From positions 21,624,001 to 21,688,000 of the forward strand of contig JARWIR010000008.1 in the NCBI GenBank assembly GCA_029959085.1: a DNA stretch of 64,000 nt, written 5' to 3'. The position numbers were made by a program, and so were the translations under genes. This stretch comes from Nemophila menziesii (Eukaryota > Streptophyta > Magnoliopsida > Boraginales > Hydrophyllaceae). The stretch's first letter is position 1, and each line of letters begins with the position of its first letter. The notes under the pieces are model-generated. The model did no database searches, was not told the DNA's origin, and worked only from the letters and a program-made list of their open reading frames with translations. This document shows, in pieces, positions 21,477 to 31,615 of the stretch.

Positions 21477-23264
21477 AGCTTTAGGTACCCAATTAGGATT
21501 GGGTCCATGAGGGTTAGTGGATTTTCTTTTTAAGACCCATTTAGGTCTTTTCCAAATTGGCACAAGAGATCCCAAATCTAACAATTTACGATAGTAACAA
21601 TGAGATGCATCATGACCAAGTTTTTCACAATAGGTGCAAGTGATAGAAGATTTTGAAGAGGATGGAATTTCATTTGAAATTTTTGATTTTACAAAGACAT
21701 TTTTCAAAGGTTTTTGGTGAGTGAATGGATCATATCCAACACCACTTTTTTCATTAGCCATTCTTTGAGAACCTAAAATCAAATCCAAGTTTTCTTGCCC
21801 ACTAGTAAATTTTAAAATAATGGCATTTTGATCAACTATCTTTTTCTCTAACAAAGCTTTTTCTTCCAGAAGATTTTTCTCAATAAGATGAAGTTTCTCA
21901 TTATCATCTATACATTCATCACAAAGATTTTGACAATCTTCCAAAGCTTTTAAAACCTCTTTAGTTCTATTTTTCTCAAATTCTAAATCTTTTGTTAAAA
22001 CTTTGTTTGTTTCAATAGAATTTAAAAAATCATTATAAAGAGAATCAAATGCCTCATGAATATCTTGTTCACTAGCATCATCATTAGTTAAAGAGAGTTT
22101 GGATTTAGGAGTTACCTCATCATGATTTGCCATAAAGGCAAAGTGAGTAGTACCGGTATCATCATCCGAAGAAGCATCTTCATCATTCTCAACTTTTCCC
22201 ATAAAGGCAACAAGATTGACATTTTCATTATCACTTTCTTCTTCATCCGAATTTTGAGTATCCCAAGTGATATTAGCATGCATAGCTCTTTTCGGTTTCT
22301 CCTTTTGAAGAAGAGGACAATAGGTTTTGATATGACCAACCTTCTTGCAATGATAGCAAGTGGGTTCATCTTGTTTGATAGCTCTATCATTCTTCTTGTA
22401 GGGTGTGGAAGAGCTTCCTTTCTTGGCAAAGCGTTTATATCTCATGAATTTTTTCATGTCTCTTGCTAGCATAGCTACTCCTTCATCTTCACTAGTTTCT
22501 TCTTCATGAGAGTTTTCTTCTTCACTTTCTTTCCTTTCTTTTCGTTCTTTCAACTTAGAACTCATGGCATGGAAGGCAATAGATTTCTTAATTTTCTTCT
22601 CCTCATCATCTCTTATCTTTTCTTCTTCAAGCACAAGTTCTTCCGTCATGAGGTTGCAAATGAGTTCATGAACCGTCATCTTTGAAAGATCTTTAGTGTC
22701 TCTTATAGAGTTGATCTTTGTCTTGTATTTCCTTGGAAGAGCAAATAAGATTTTTCGGCATTGTTCCTTGTTGGTGTACTCTTGACCAAGAGTCTTCAAA
22801 GTGTTAACAATGTTAGAAAATCTTTGATGCATAGCATTCAAGGCTTCATCGGGCTCCATACGAAAAAGCTCATACTTAGTGATAAAGAGACCAATCTTGG
22901 TTTCCTTAATATCTTCCGTTCCTTGATATGATAGCTCCAAGAGTTGCCACATTTCATGAGCGGAATTGCATTCACTCACTCTAGCATATTCCGTGACACT
23001 TAATCCATTTATGAGGATGTTCATAGCTTTGTTGTTTTTGGTAAGTTTAGCTATGTCTTGATCATTGTAATCATCCTCATCTTTTACCTCCGTTGTACTT
23101 CCGGCAACGTAGGGAATATAAGGACCCTTTTTGATAGCCATCCATAAAAAGTAATCGATTCCTTTCACATGAATCTCCATCTTCTTTTTCCATCCAAAAT
23201 AGTCTTTTCCTACAAAAAGCGGAGGTCTAGTAGAACATGAACCTTCCGGTTGATTAGAATCCAT
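21474..23264 (-). CDS. gag: Copia Gag protein with two zinc knuckles (596 residues)
   Basis: Gag would form the virus-like particle that packages element RNA. The ATG at 23264 lies 42 bases inside the primer site. The N terminus has the conserved STRPPLFVGKDYFGWKKKME block (about residues 11-30) seen in many plant Copia Gags, followed by a UBN2-like helical region (about 75-210). A first CCHC knuckle is C303-C306-H311-C316, in a Lys/Glu-rich context. A predicted coiled coil spans about 405-485. A second knuckle is C543-C546-H551-C556, near the end. Element II keeps the N-terminal block and the second knuckle but has lost most of what lies between. The length and two-knuckle layout are unusual compared with simpler Copia Gags. 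Confidence 0.9.
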   Translation of the reverse strand: MDSNQPEGSCSTRPPLFVGKDYFGWKKKMEIHVKGIDYFLWMAIKKGPYIPYVAGSTTEVKDEDDYNDQDIAKLTKNNKAMNILINGLSVTEYARVSECNSAHEMWQLLELSYQGTEDIKETKIGLFITKYELFRMEPDEALNAMHQRFSNIVNTLKTLGQEYTNKEQCRKILFALPRKYKTKINSIRDTKDLSKMTVHELICNLMTEELVLEEEKIRDDEEKKIKKSIAFHAMSSKLKERKERKESEEENSHEEETSEDEGVAMLARDMKKFMRYKRFAKKGSSSTPYKKNDRAIKQDEPTCYHCKKVGHIKTYCPLLQKEKPKRAMHANITWDTQNSDEEESDNENVNLVAFMGKVENDEDASSDDDTGTTHFAFMANHDEVTPKSKLSLTNDDASEQDIHEAFDSLYNDFLNSIETNKVLTKDLEFEKNRTKEVLKALEDCQNLCDECIDDNEKLHLIEKNLLEEKALLEKKIVDQNAIILKFTSGQENLDLILGSQRMANEKSGVGYDPFTHQKPLKNVFVKSKISNEIPSSSKSSITCTYCEKLGHDASHCYYRKLLDLGSLVPIWKRPKWVLKRKSTNPHGPNPNWVPKA

Positions 23265-23305
23265 ATCGTTTTAACTCTAGAAACGATTAAGTACAATAGA
23301 GCTAG

Positions 23306-23317
23306 GCTCTGATACCA
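23306..23317 (-). other. Primer binding site of element I
   Basis: The minus strand reads TGGTATCAGAGC two bases inside the 5' LTR. It is complementary to the 3' end of initiator Met-tRNA, the usual primer of plant Copia elements. Confidence 0.9.
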
Positions 23318-23319
23318 AT

Positions 23320-24481
23320 TGATATACTATATGCGTCCTAGAAGGGGGGTTGAATAGGACAATAGAAATTAATCGGCTAATTTTATTTCAAGTAAATAAA
23401 ATTAAAAGCTAATTTGAATCCTATTGTATTAGCAAACTAAATAGTATAAAACTAGATAATCCTAATAGACAATAATATCAAACTATTCAAGTAGGCATTT
23501 TATCAAGCATATAGAGTGCGGAAATATAAAGAGTGTAGAGATAGAATACGATACACAACGATGTATAGTGGTTCGGTTTCCCTACATCCACTACCTAAGG
23601 AAGCCTCCTTAGGATTTGCAAGATTCTCACTAATCTTCGTAACTCTTAACCGGGTGAGATACAAACCCTTACAACCACTTCAAAAACCCTTTGAAGGAAA
23701 TACACTTGTGTTATCACCAACACAAGGAACCAAGCATAAACCTATGCTCACACTACTCTCTCAATCTATTACAAGAACTAAGAGGAAAGGGAAAAAGTGT
23801 TTAGGGGTGCTTATAAAAGCTTTGTGACTAAACTCCTAAATGAGTAGATAGAACTAATTAGCTTCACAATAAATATGACTTGAATGCTCCTTTGAAACCT
23901 CCTTGAATGATAGAATTAATTGCTCTTAAGATTGGTAGATGGAAGGCTTGAGTTGTGTCTTGAATGAACTCCATTTTATAGCTGAAAAGATGGTCCAACG
24001 GTCATAAAGCTTCTCTCTAACGGATCTATTAATCTCCCAACGGATATAAGCTTTGTCCTCTAGTAATAGTGCTGAAACCCTCTCGTGCGGTGTACCGCGG
24101 GTAGGGTCCGGTGCACCGCGTGACTGTTCGACTGACTTTTGAGCTTACTGGTCGGACTATGTAGTGTACCGCATCCCTGCTCCGTGTAGTGGTCCGGTGT
24201 ACCGTAACAAAGGTCCGGTGTACCGTGCAGATTTCTGAGCTTACTGGTCGGGCCATCTAGTGCACCGTGGGACTGGTCCGTGATGCTGCGGTGTACCGCG
24301 TAATTCATCCGGTGCACCGCGGAGCTGCTCTTTTGAATATTAAGCTAAGTACAATGAAATAAACACAACTAATCTAATGAGGGGTTTTGGAAAACAACTT
24401 AAGTGATACCAAAATGAATTTTAGTGTAAAAGATGATTTGTCGAATATTAAAACGGGAATAAAAACAAGGTGAGGCTAACA
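23320..24481 (-). repeat. Element I 5' LTR (1162 bp)
   Basis: Same length as 16861-18022. I noticed two differences: an A/G near 24021 (ACGGATC against ACAGATC) and G/A near 24206 (GTAAC against GTGAC). The motif array is at 24087-24322, the MSA-like site at 23994-24004 and the TATA box at 23974-23980. Confidence 0.95.
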
Positions 24482-24486
24482 GATTC
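24482..24486. repeat. 5-bp target-site duplication of element I, right
   Basis: GATTC; partner of 16856-16860. Confidence 0.95.
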
Positions 24487-24580
24487 ATTTTTCTTCACCA
24501 CTTTAGAAGGACAAGAAATTATCAATTTCAAAGAATGCATTGACACTTATGCAATGTCTCAAGACAACAGGTTAATTATG
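24487..24580 (+). pseudogene. LINE reverse transcriptase relic, 3' part
   Basis: Continues the reading of 16500-16860 directly after the FADDS box: a hydrophobic start, then INFKECIDTYA and a MSQDNR segment, matching the region after the active site in L1-type RTs. Similarity stops near 24580. The following 100 bases contain a CCTAGGCGCTACG...CCGCCTAGC self-complementary stretch of unknown origin. Confidence 0.65.
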
Positions 24581-24903
24581 AGAAACCGTATAATTTCGCC
24601 TAAGCCCCGTGTAATCCTGCCTAGGCGCTACGCCCTAGTAGACCGCCTAGCACCCAAAACCGAGATCTACAACATAGTCTCAGGTGCCATATCATAGTAG
24701 TTGCATGCTTAGACTCAGAATAAATATTAGATCAACATGAAATATGATTTTCATTAAGAACATACAATCCAGAACACTTAGTGCTAGAAAACAAAAGCTT
24801 AGAAATCATATATACATGAATGTTACCCTTAGACACTTTAGACACACAAGTCACAACTAAAATCATCAAGAGCACCCAAAGAAATCAAATTCCTTTGTAA
24901 TTT

Positions 24904-24904
<1 letters not shown>

Positions 24905-24991
<87 letters not shown>
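24905..24991. repeat. (TA)n microsatellite, about 43 units
   Basis: Uninterrupted TA dinucleotides for about 87 bases. A shorter TA run at about 25404-25420 ends the inserted AT-rich segment. Just after the long run, AAACCTGTGCCTGAAGGCAC resembles the CCCGTGC hairpin words near the ends of some plant MITEs, so the segment may be a mobile insert. Confidence 0.9.
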
Positions 24992-24993
<2 letters not shown>

Positions 24994-26055
24994 TAGGTAT
25001 AAACCTGTGCCTGAAGGCACTTTGAAAAATTTTAATTAAAAAAAATAAATTAAACACCAAATAAATGAATATTTTTTGAGATAAAAATAAACTAAAAAAA
25101 ACTAAAATCTTATTATTAATTTCTTTTTTGTTAGAATTTTATTATTAAGAATATTAATATAGGAACTCAGTTAATTGTAATAAAAATAAATAAATTATAA
25201 TAAAATGGCCCACATATAATCTAACGGCTGAAAAATATAGACGAAAATCAAGACATTTCAGACTGTTGATCTAATTTATACAATCTTAACCATTTATTAA
25301 ATTAGATCTAATGGCTATAAAGAATAAATTTTTGATCGAAAGGCTAAAAAATGTAGAGGAAAATAGGAGACATTTCGGTCTGTTGGTCCTTCTCCAATAT
25401 TATATATATATATATATAATTTGTCAAAGTAATTAATTTACCATCATATTTTTCAATTTTATATTTCCTACACCCTTAACATCACATGATTGATCATTAC
25501 CCAAAAACATAGTTGCGTTACTAGTTTCAACAAGATTATGAAATAACTTAGATAAGGGACACATATGAAAGGTGCAACCAGAATCAAGTATCTAATTAAC
25601 ATAACTAAACTTATTAGTGACATTCTGTACTTCACATACATCATCATCTATCTTAGGCATGCAGGCTACATTAGATTCATTATTACCAGCATTCAGATTG
25701 TTCTTTATTTTAAAACAATTGTTCTTTATATGTCAAATTTTACCACAGTGAAAATCTTTTCGAGTCTTTTTAGACTTAAACTTATTATTATTGAAGGTTT
25801 TCTTGTTTTTATTTGTATTCGGGACATGTATAGTATTTTTCTTTGTTTAATAAACAAGTTTGAGCCAGTTCTTCTACTTAGTGTAAATTTCATTTTCTCT
25901 GGTTTTTTAATCAACAATAACTTAATCAAATGTAGGTATAATACTCATATATAGGAACACATCCTTAACAACTTCATAAGAATCAGGAATAAAGTTCTAA
26001 ATAATCATGCATTTACAAGTATCGTCTAAGGCCTAAGGTTTACCATTTAACATCG

Positions 26056-26064
26056 AAGTCATTT
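26056..26064. repeat. 9-bp target-site duplication of the fold-back MITE, left
   Basis: AAGTCATTT, identical to 26413-26421. Confidence 0.85.
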
Positions 26065-26412
26065 GAGTAAATATAGCCGTTACCCTCTGTATTATGGCTC
26101 GATTGACCACTTACCCCCTGTTCTCTAAAATGCGACTATTTTACCCCTATACTAAGTTTTCGTGACTCGTTACCCCCACTTAACGGAATCCACGTACGTT
26201 TTCGTGACTATTTACCCCCTATACTATGTTTTCGTATATTTTCGTATAGGGGGTAAATAGTCACAAAAACATGCATGGATTCCGTTAAGTGGGGGAAACC
26301 TGGGGTAACGAGTCACAAAAACTTAGTATAGGGAGTAAACTGTCGCATTTTCGAGAACAGGGGTAAGTAGTCAATCCGGGAATAGTTTAGGGGGTAAAAG
26401 GGGTATTTACTC
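26065..26412. mobile_element. Fold-back Mutator-like MITE, 348 bp
   Basis: Nearly the whole element is one inverted repeat. The left arm (GAGTAAATA..., with TACCCCCTG, CCCCTATACTAAGTTTT, CGTTACCCCCACTTAACGG) is complementary to the right arm, meeting near 26235. The arms are about 160 bp. A perfect 9-bp duplication AAGTCATTT flanks it, which fits the Mutator superfamily. It has no coding capacity. It lies in the Gag region of Copia-C. Confidence 0.88.
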
Positions 26413-26421
26413 AAGTCATTT
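26413..26421. repeat. 9-bp target-site duplication of the fold-back MITE, right
   Basis: AAGTCATTT; partner of 26056-26064. Confidence 0.85.
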
Positions 26422-26999
26422 TAAAAAATTCATCAATGTTTTCATCCAAAAGATTTAGTCACTTAGTAATATAGAGAGAGGCTATCTTACCCCCCAGAGC
26501 TCAAGTGCAGTATCACATCCATCTACCTTTCGAATAACCAAATCAGATAGACTAAGGAACAATATATTTAACGTCTATTCATTGATTTCTCTGACTTTAT
26601 CCAGGAGTTCTCTAGGCCTTAACTTTATGTCCTCGATCAATGAATGTCCAACCTTATGATGAGACAGTAGTGTCTTCATCTTTTTCTGCCATACACCAAA
26701 GTACATTTTAGCATGATAGACTGACATCTCAATATGAGTTACAACCATCAGGTTTGTACACGGAAAATCTATATAGATATGTACTAATTGTAAAGAAGAA
26801 ACTTCAAAGTATAAAATACTTTTAGGTCACGAGTTTATAAACCCACTGGATCTCGGAAACTGAAAGTCTCCTAATAGATATGAGAATTCGAATACCTTTA
26901 AAGATTTCAAGAAACTAGAAAAACCAAAAACTTACCTCAAAAAATTAAAAGTATTTAAATCGGCTTTTAGATCTGGATCATCAAACAATAGATAAGTTG

Positions 27000-27301
27000 T
27001 GTGAGATATTTAAATAAGTGGAAGAGAGAAAAGAGAAAAAAATATAATATATTGATAATGAAAGAGCCATAAAGTCTAGAGAACAAGAGAATACAAGAGA
27101 CTACATTATGAATGAGTTGATGTCTAATACAATAGAATGAGTCCTATTTATAGGACTAATAACTTTGTGAACAAGTAAAGTAAGACTAAACTAACTAGGA
27201 AAAATTCGATATGGAAACAAACTAATCTAATAAGGTAATACATAGTTATGGCAATAATATATATTATGGTAACAATATGTTAAGGAATAATATATTTAGC
27301 A
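27000..27301 (-). repeat. TRIM-like element 3' LTR
   Basis: 302 bp, TG to CA; its partner is 29191-29518. Confidence 0.75.
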
Positions 27302-27595
27302 CCCCCCTCAAACTCAAATAGGTCGGATAGAGAGCAACTTGAGTTTGAAATGTGGATCATTGATGACGTGTCTTGAGCCTTGTTGATTGAGAAGCATGAC
27401 AGATGAGTTGGCGTGGTGACAATCTTGATGTTGTGGCGTGGCGGTGAGGTGGAGTGATAAAAACTAGAAACCAAAAACCAAATATAGAGCGAGTTACCGA
27501 GATGAGACCATTGGATGGCCTAACAAGAGTTTTTTTTCGTGCGGAAGCGATTGAAACAAGAAAACGATAACGAAAGAGAACCATGGATGGTGGCT

Positions 27596-27603
27596 CTAAT
27601 ACC
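27596..27603. repeat. 8-bp target-site duplication of the 1578-bp hAT-like element, left
   Basis: CTAATACC, identical to 29182-29189. It lies within the primer site of the TRIM-like element. Confidence 0.85.
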
Positions 27604-29181
27604 CAGGCCCGGCCCAGGGCATGGGCGGTCCGGGCGACCGCCCAGGGCCCCGAGTTTAGTGGGGGCCCCTAATTTTCTAGGTATATATAAATGTATATAT
27701 TGTGTCTGAACAAAAGTAACCGTTTAATTAATCTAACGTAGTCTTGATTTGGCTTGGTTGGTAAGATTTGTGGCATTTAGTCTTGGCAATCTGGTTTCGA
27801 GCCCCCCATACAACATATGTTTTTATATACCAATATTTCTAGTACTTTTTGTTTTTCGTTTTGCCATTTAAGAAAAAAAATTATTTTCTTCTATATCTAC
27901 TTTTTGTTAACTTAATACAAAAATAAAACTTAAAATTAGATTATTTTAAAATATAAATAGTACAAATTGATGATGATTTTTTATAAAAATTAACATAAAG
28001 TTTTTAAACTTATATAATTTAATAGTAATATAAAACATTATTTTACTCAAATTCAAATTATTATATATATCTACTAAATAAATAAAATATTTTAATTATA
28101 TTAATTACAGTAGGTATGTATAAAAGTGTTAGACTATAATTACTACTTAATAAATATTACATTTATTTATTTCTTATATTGTTATGAAAAATTATTTAGT
28201 GGATATTATTATTATAGAGTAGTGGGGTGGTGTAACCTTCACATTAATCCCTTGTAACATCCTACTTATTATGTAATTAGTAGGGTAGTTTGATAGTCTC
28301 ATATTGCCTATATAAAGGGCTTGTACATTCCCTCAAAGTAAGATGGAAATCCATATATAATAATATACTCTTCTTATCTCCATATAGTCTCTCATCAACT
28401 AGTTTCTTTTACATATTGTTTCAACATATATAAGTTTTATTTTGGTATTAGTTAATATATTTTATATTCTATTATATATGTTAAATTTATTCAAATCGAT
28501 TTGAATATATGAACTTTGTATCATTTTAGGTTTATATTTAAATAAATTACAACCAATTTTTTATTTCCACTGTTCACTAGTATAAGGTTGTCATATTCTG
28601 ATTTATAGTTATTTTTAATTTAATTTTTATTTTACTATTATAAGGGTAAAATTTTGATTGAATTAAGAGTAGAAGCTAATTCCCGGTCCTGGGACACAAT
28701 ACAAATTTTATCTGAATTTTTTTAGAAAAAAACATACAAAAAATAAAGTCCCGTCTCCCTCAAATCCCTCCCTGATCTAGAAAGTGTCCTAATTTTTTTT
28801 GGGGCGCTGCCCGAACCCTAATGGATTTTCTAACTTTTAATTTTAGAATATAAATTCTGGATCCGCTTCTAGTAAAGAGAGGGAAGATAGGAGTTACGAT
28901 TAACATTCTCCCTCCCCTTCCTTATGAGATACCCTGTGAATTTGTTATATATTTAAAATATAATTTTTTATATTTAAATGTTCATCACATAATAAATAAA
29001 TAAACTTGACGTATATTTAATTATTTCGCTCAAATCTTATATTCATTATGATATATTTATTAAATACTTAAAGTGTTGATTCCTTTGAAAATTTGCATCT
29101 TTAAATATTTTTTAAACTAACCATACTAGGGCCTAATTTAAAGTTTCGCCCAAGGCCACTAAATAACCAGGACCGGCCCTG
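27604..29181. mobile_element. Non-autonomous hAT-like element with CAGGSCCGG ends, 1578 bp
   Basis: The left end CAGGCCCGGCCCAGG and the right end read inward, CAGGGCCGGTCCTGG, match at 12 of 15 positions, and an exact 8-bp duplication CTAATACC flanks it. These features indicate the hAT superfamily. GC-rich ends flank an AT-rich interior with no transposase. Two inner features deserve note: a tRNA-like stretch with GGCTTGGTTGGTAAG and GGTTTCGAGCC words (about 27752-27805), possibly a SINE, and a TATA-containing LTR-like stretch (about 28250-28430). Confidence 0.8.
28250..28430 (+). repeat. Possible solo LTR inside the hAT-like element
   Basis: The stretch starts TGTAACATCC, contains CCTATATAAAGGGC as a plausible core promoter and ends TTTCAACA. 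TG/CA ends plus a TATA box suggest a solo LTR of a small element. No matching pentamer duplication was found, so this is tentative. Confidence 0.3.
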
Positions 29182-29189
29182 CTAATACC
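29182..29189. repeat. 8-bp target-site duplication of the 1578-bp hAT-like element, right
   Basis: CTAATACC; partner of 27596-27603. Confidence 0.85.
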
Positions 29190-29190
29190 G

Positions 29191-29518
29191 TGTGAGATAT
29201 TTAAATAAGTGGAAGAGAGAAAAGAGAAAAGAGAAAAGAGAAAAAGAGAAAAAGAGAAATAATATATTGATAATGAAAGAGCCATAAAGGCTAGAGAACA
29301 AGATCATACAAGAGACTACATTGTGAATGAGTTGATGTTTAATACAATAGAACGGGTCCTATTTATAGGACTAATAACTTTGTGAACAAGTAAGGTAAGA
29401 CTAAACTAACAAGGAAATAAATACGATATGGAAACAAACTAATCTAATAAGGTAATAAATAATTATGTCAATAATATATATTATGGTAATAATATATTAA
29501 GGAATAACATATTTAACA
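29191..29518 (-). repeat. TRIM-like element 5' LTR
   Basis: 328 bp. It is longer than the 3' LTR because of extra AAAGAG units at about 29218-29258. Confidence 0.75.
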
Positions 29519-29572
29519 AATTGAAAATACCACAAATCTGTAAGAGATTTAAACTAGCTCTGATATCACTAT

Positions 29573-30303
29573 TGTAAAATCGTTTAGATTAAGATTTGAG
29601 TTTCAAATATTTTCGAGAAAGATTTAAGAACAAAAAATAGAGAACAAACAGTTTATCGTGGTTCGACAAAAGTCTACGTCCACGATGAACTCCGGTGAGA
29701 GAAATGTCTTCACTATAATGATGTCGTTTACAAATTACACTTGTTTCTCAAGAATATTCAAAGAATCAAACCCAAACCTCAAGTTATTTGCTGATCTAAA
29801 TCACTCAAACCAACTACGATGGATAAATAAACAAGGATCAAGATGATTTTTGTTATATTAGACTAATCTAGCTATTACAAGAGATTTCACAATCTAATCT
29901 ATCCAGAAGATAAAAACCTAGGTTTAATTCTAAGAGCTGGGAGAGAAAACTAGAAAATAAGAGAACAAGAGAAAGAGCCAAAATCTGAAGAAGAGTGCCT
30001 TATATATTGGGGTGGGTAGGGTTTCAGTTTGAGCCGTCTAAAATGATCAAAATCAATGGTGATACCGTATTGGACTCAAGTCCAATATCCCATGAACAGT
30101 GCAACCCAAATAAAAAGACCAAATTAAGACAATATACGCTTTGCACTGACCCAACTCCAAAAGACCAAACACACTTCACACGCACTTCACATACTTCACG
30201 CTTTCCTTCATTCGAACCACGAGTAATATTCCTTAATTCTGAAATGCTAGTCAAGACAAGTTTCCGATTCCTCAAAAACCTTACTCAAATCAAATATTTC
30301 TAA
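29573..30303 (-). repeat. 5' LTR of Copia-C (end uncertain)
   Basis: It begins TGTAAAATCG next to the primer site. It contains GTGGTTCGACAAAAGTCTACGTCCACG (in parts), a phrase typical of plant Copia LTRs, and a TATATAAGG box on the minus strand at about 30007-29999. No second LTR copy is present in the window, so the outer boundary is a guess. Confidence 0.55.
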
Positions 30304-31601
30304 AATGAAATAAAATTTCTCATTAGCTGCATTTTTAAAATTTACCGAATGTGAATCTCCCCAGAAGGAAAAAAACCTTGCTATTTTGGATGTTCACGCT
30401 TTATAAAATGATGTTAACATGATTCAACCATTTTAGAAGTCATTTTGGGTCTCCTATGCCCACCTAAAGCAAAATGGAGCATTAGATCTCTTGAAACTAC
30501 ATTCTTGAAATGGTCTCGTGACCTCTTAATAGATTTAATCCTAATTATGTAAGGAATGTAGATGTTGACGTTCTTACCAAGTCTTTTAGACAATTATCTG
30601 ATTATCCCCTAATCCTTTTAGACACGTACACGCTTGTATCTTTTTTTATAAAGGGGAAAAATTCCCTTTCAAATCGGTATTAATTAAGTTTGGGATTGAT
30701 GAACGGGCTAAGATTTCGCTTAATTGTCTTTTTGTGGTGTTGCCTTTACATATCACCTGAGATTTTATCTGCGCTTGCCGTCTTTGTGTCATCTAGAAAG
30801 TCACGCCTTTTCTCGTTCTTTTTTCTCACCCTTTATTGTGGTGATATTGTTTGGAGTTATGGACTAGCTCGTAACTTTGTTCTAGTAGATTTTTTCATCC
30901 TCAACTTGGTGGTGGCTGCAACCGGGGCATGGTTCTTTTGCTTCAGTTTGATTGTTAGTTTCAGTTTGGTTTGACTCGTATGAAATGATCTTGGTAGCTT
31001 TGGGGTGGATTTGATGGTGGAGGAAGGTGCATCAAGGATGTGTTGTAATTTAATTTTCATTTTTTGTATTGTTTTTACTTTTATTTGTATGTGTGTCATT
31101 AAATGTCTTGAATTTTGTTTTTTCGTCCGGCAGGTGTTTATTTTAATATATATATATATATATATATATAGATATTTGAAAATGGGCTTCATCAAATAAA
31201 ATGTTAAACGGATAAAACAATTGAAAATTAAAAAGTAACATGACTATCAACTACTTTTCGATCAAAACAAGGAAGGGGTTGACCGTTAAGAAGTGGAGTT
31301 GATTTGAACAAAAAAAAAAAAAAAGTGGAGTTGCCTAATTAGATCATATCTACATTGCCTGTGAAGACGCGTTAACTTGGAAAAACCTTATCCGCTATAC
31401 TTTGACTTAGTTGATCTTCACGATGTAGGATATATGGTGTTAATCCTACCAAGTGTTTAACTTGTAATCATGTTTCCTTCTAGGGAACTTTGTTGGGAAT
31501 TCTTTCACACGTTTCATATGCTACACCATAAAAATTGCTATTCAAAATAATTGATGTGGATTACATTCGTGTGAATTTCTTGCGAGCTTTTCTTTTAGCA
31601 T
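30304..31601. other. Intergenic DNA, no gene recognised
   Basis: A plus-strand frame at 30540-30600 reads NVDVDVLTKSF, weakly like the end of an element RNase H. A (TA)n run lies at 31143-31172. At 31292-31335 a short AAGTGGAGTTG repeat flanks a 14-base A-run. Frames of 60-112 codons here are hydrophobic and repeat-derived, without family similarity. Confidence 0.4.
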
Positions 31602-31615
31602 AAGATTTGATTAGC
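31602..31615. repeat. 14-bp target-site duplication of the LINE 3' end, left
   Basis: AAGATTTGATTAGC, identical to 32211-32224. Confidence 0.9.

Larger units (their letters stand above)
16861..24481 (-). mobile_element. Complete young Copia LTR retrotransposon ('element I'), 7621 bp
   Basis: Two direct repeats of 1162 bp, each beginning TG and ending CA, flank an interior that encodes Gag and Pol on the minus strand. A perfect 5-bp duplication GATTC lies outside both ends. Next to the right (5') LTR is a primer site for initiator Met-tRNA, and next to the left (3') LTR a polypurine tract. Domain order (protease, integrase, reverse transcriptase, RNase H) identifies the Copia superfamily. I noticed two base differences between the LTRs, which points to a recent insertion. 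Apart from stops between Gag and Pol it has every part needed for autonomous movement. Confidence 0.95.
27000..29518 (-). mobile_element. Small non-coding LTR element (TRIM-like), split by a hAT element
   Basis: LTRs at 27000-27301 and 29191-29518 start TGTGAGATATTT and end with TTTAGCA or TTTAACA. The native interior is only about 300 bp (27302-27603) and encodes no protein, which fits a TRIM. A purine tract (GAGTTTGAGGGGGG on the minus strand, about 27302-27316) borders the 3' LTR. A primer site TGGTATTAGAGCCA lay at the 5' LTR but is now cut by the hAT insertion. Flanking pentamers are AGTTG (26995-26999) and AATTG (29519-29523), one mismatch. The LTRs have diverged visibly, so it is older than elements I-III. 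Confidence 0.72.
24690..29572 (-). pseudogene. Decayed Copia element interior, nested by three other elements ('Copia-C')
   Basis: Minus-strand fragments show a primer site at 29568-29557 (TGATATCAGAGC), a degraded Gag (about 26990-25960), a zinc knuckle (HCGK-x-x-HIKNNCF, about 25750-25720), a protease start with SGCTFHMCP (about 25540) and a pre-integrase NLISLGALD block (about 24890). Stops and frameshifts are frequent. The interior is interrupted by a fold-back MITE (26065-26412), a small LTR element (27000-29518) and a TA-repeat-containing segment (about 24905-25420). Integrase, RT and the 3' LTR are not in the window. Confidence 0.65.

Noticed and set aside
24838..25020. A 60-codon frame of alternating Tyr and Ile
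   Set aside because: Pure translation of the TA microsatellite.
25565..25954. 129-codon plus-strand frame, hydrophobic
   Set aside because: It is antisense to the Gag and zinc knuckle of the decayed Copia-C; the reverse strand gives the recognisable domains.
30690..31199. Plus-strand frames of 94 and 64 codons, hydrophobic
   Set aside because: No family similarity; the second runs into a TA repeat. Composition explains the openness.
31292..31335. Tiny retro-insertion: AAGTGGAGTTG repeated on both sides of a 14-base A-run
   Set aside because: The insert would be only about 20 bases; replication slippage is as likely.
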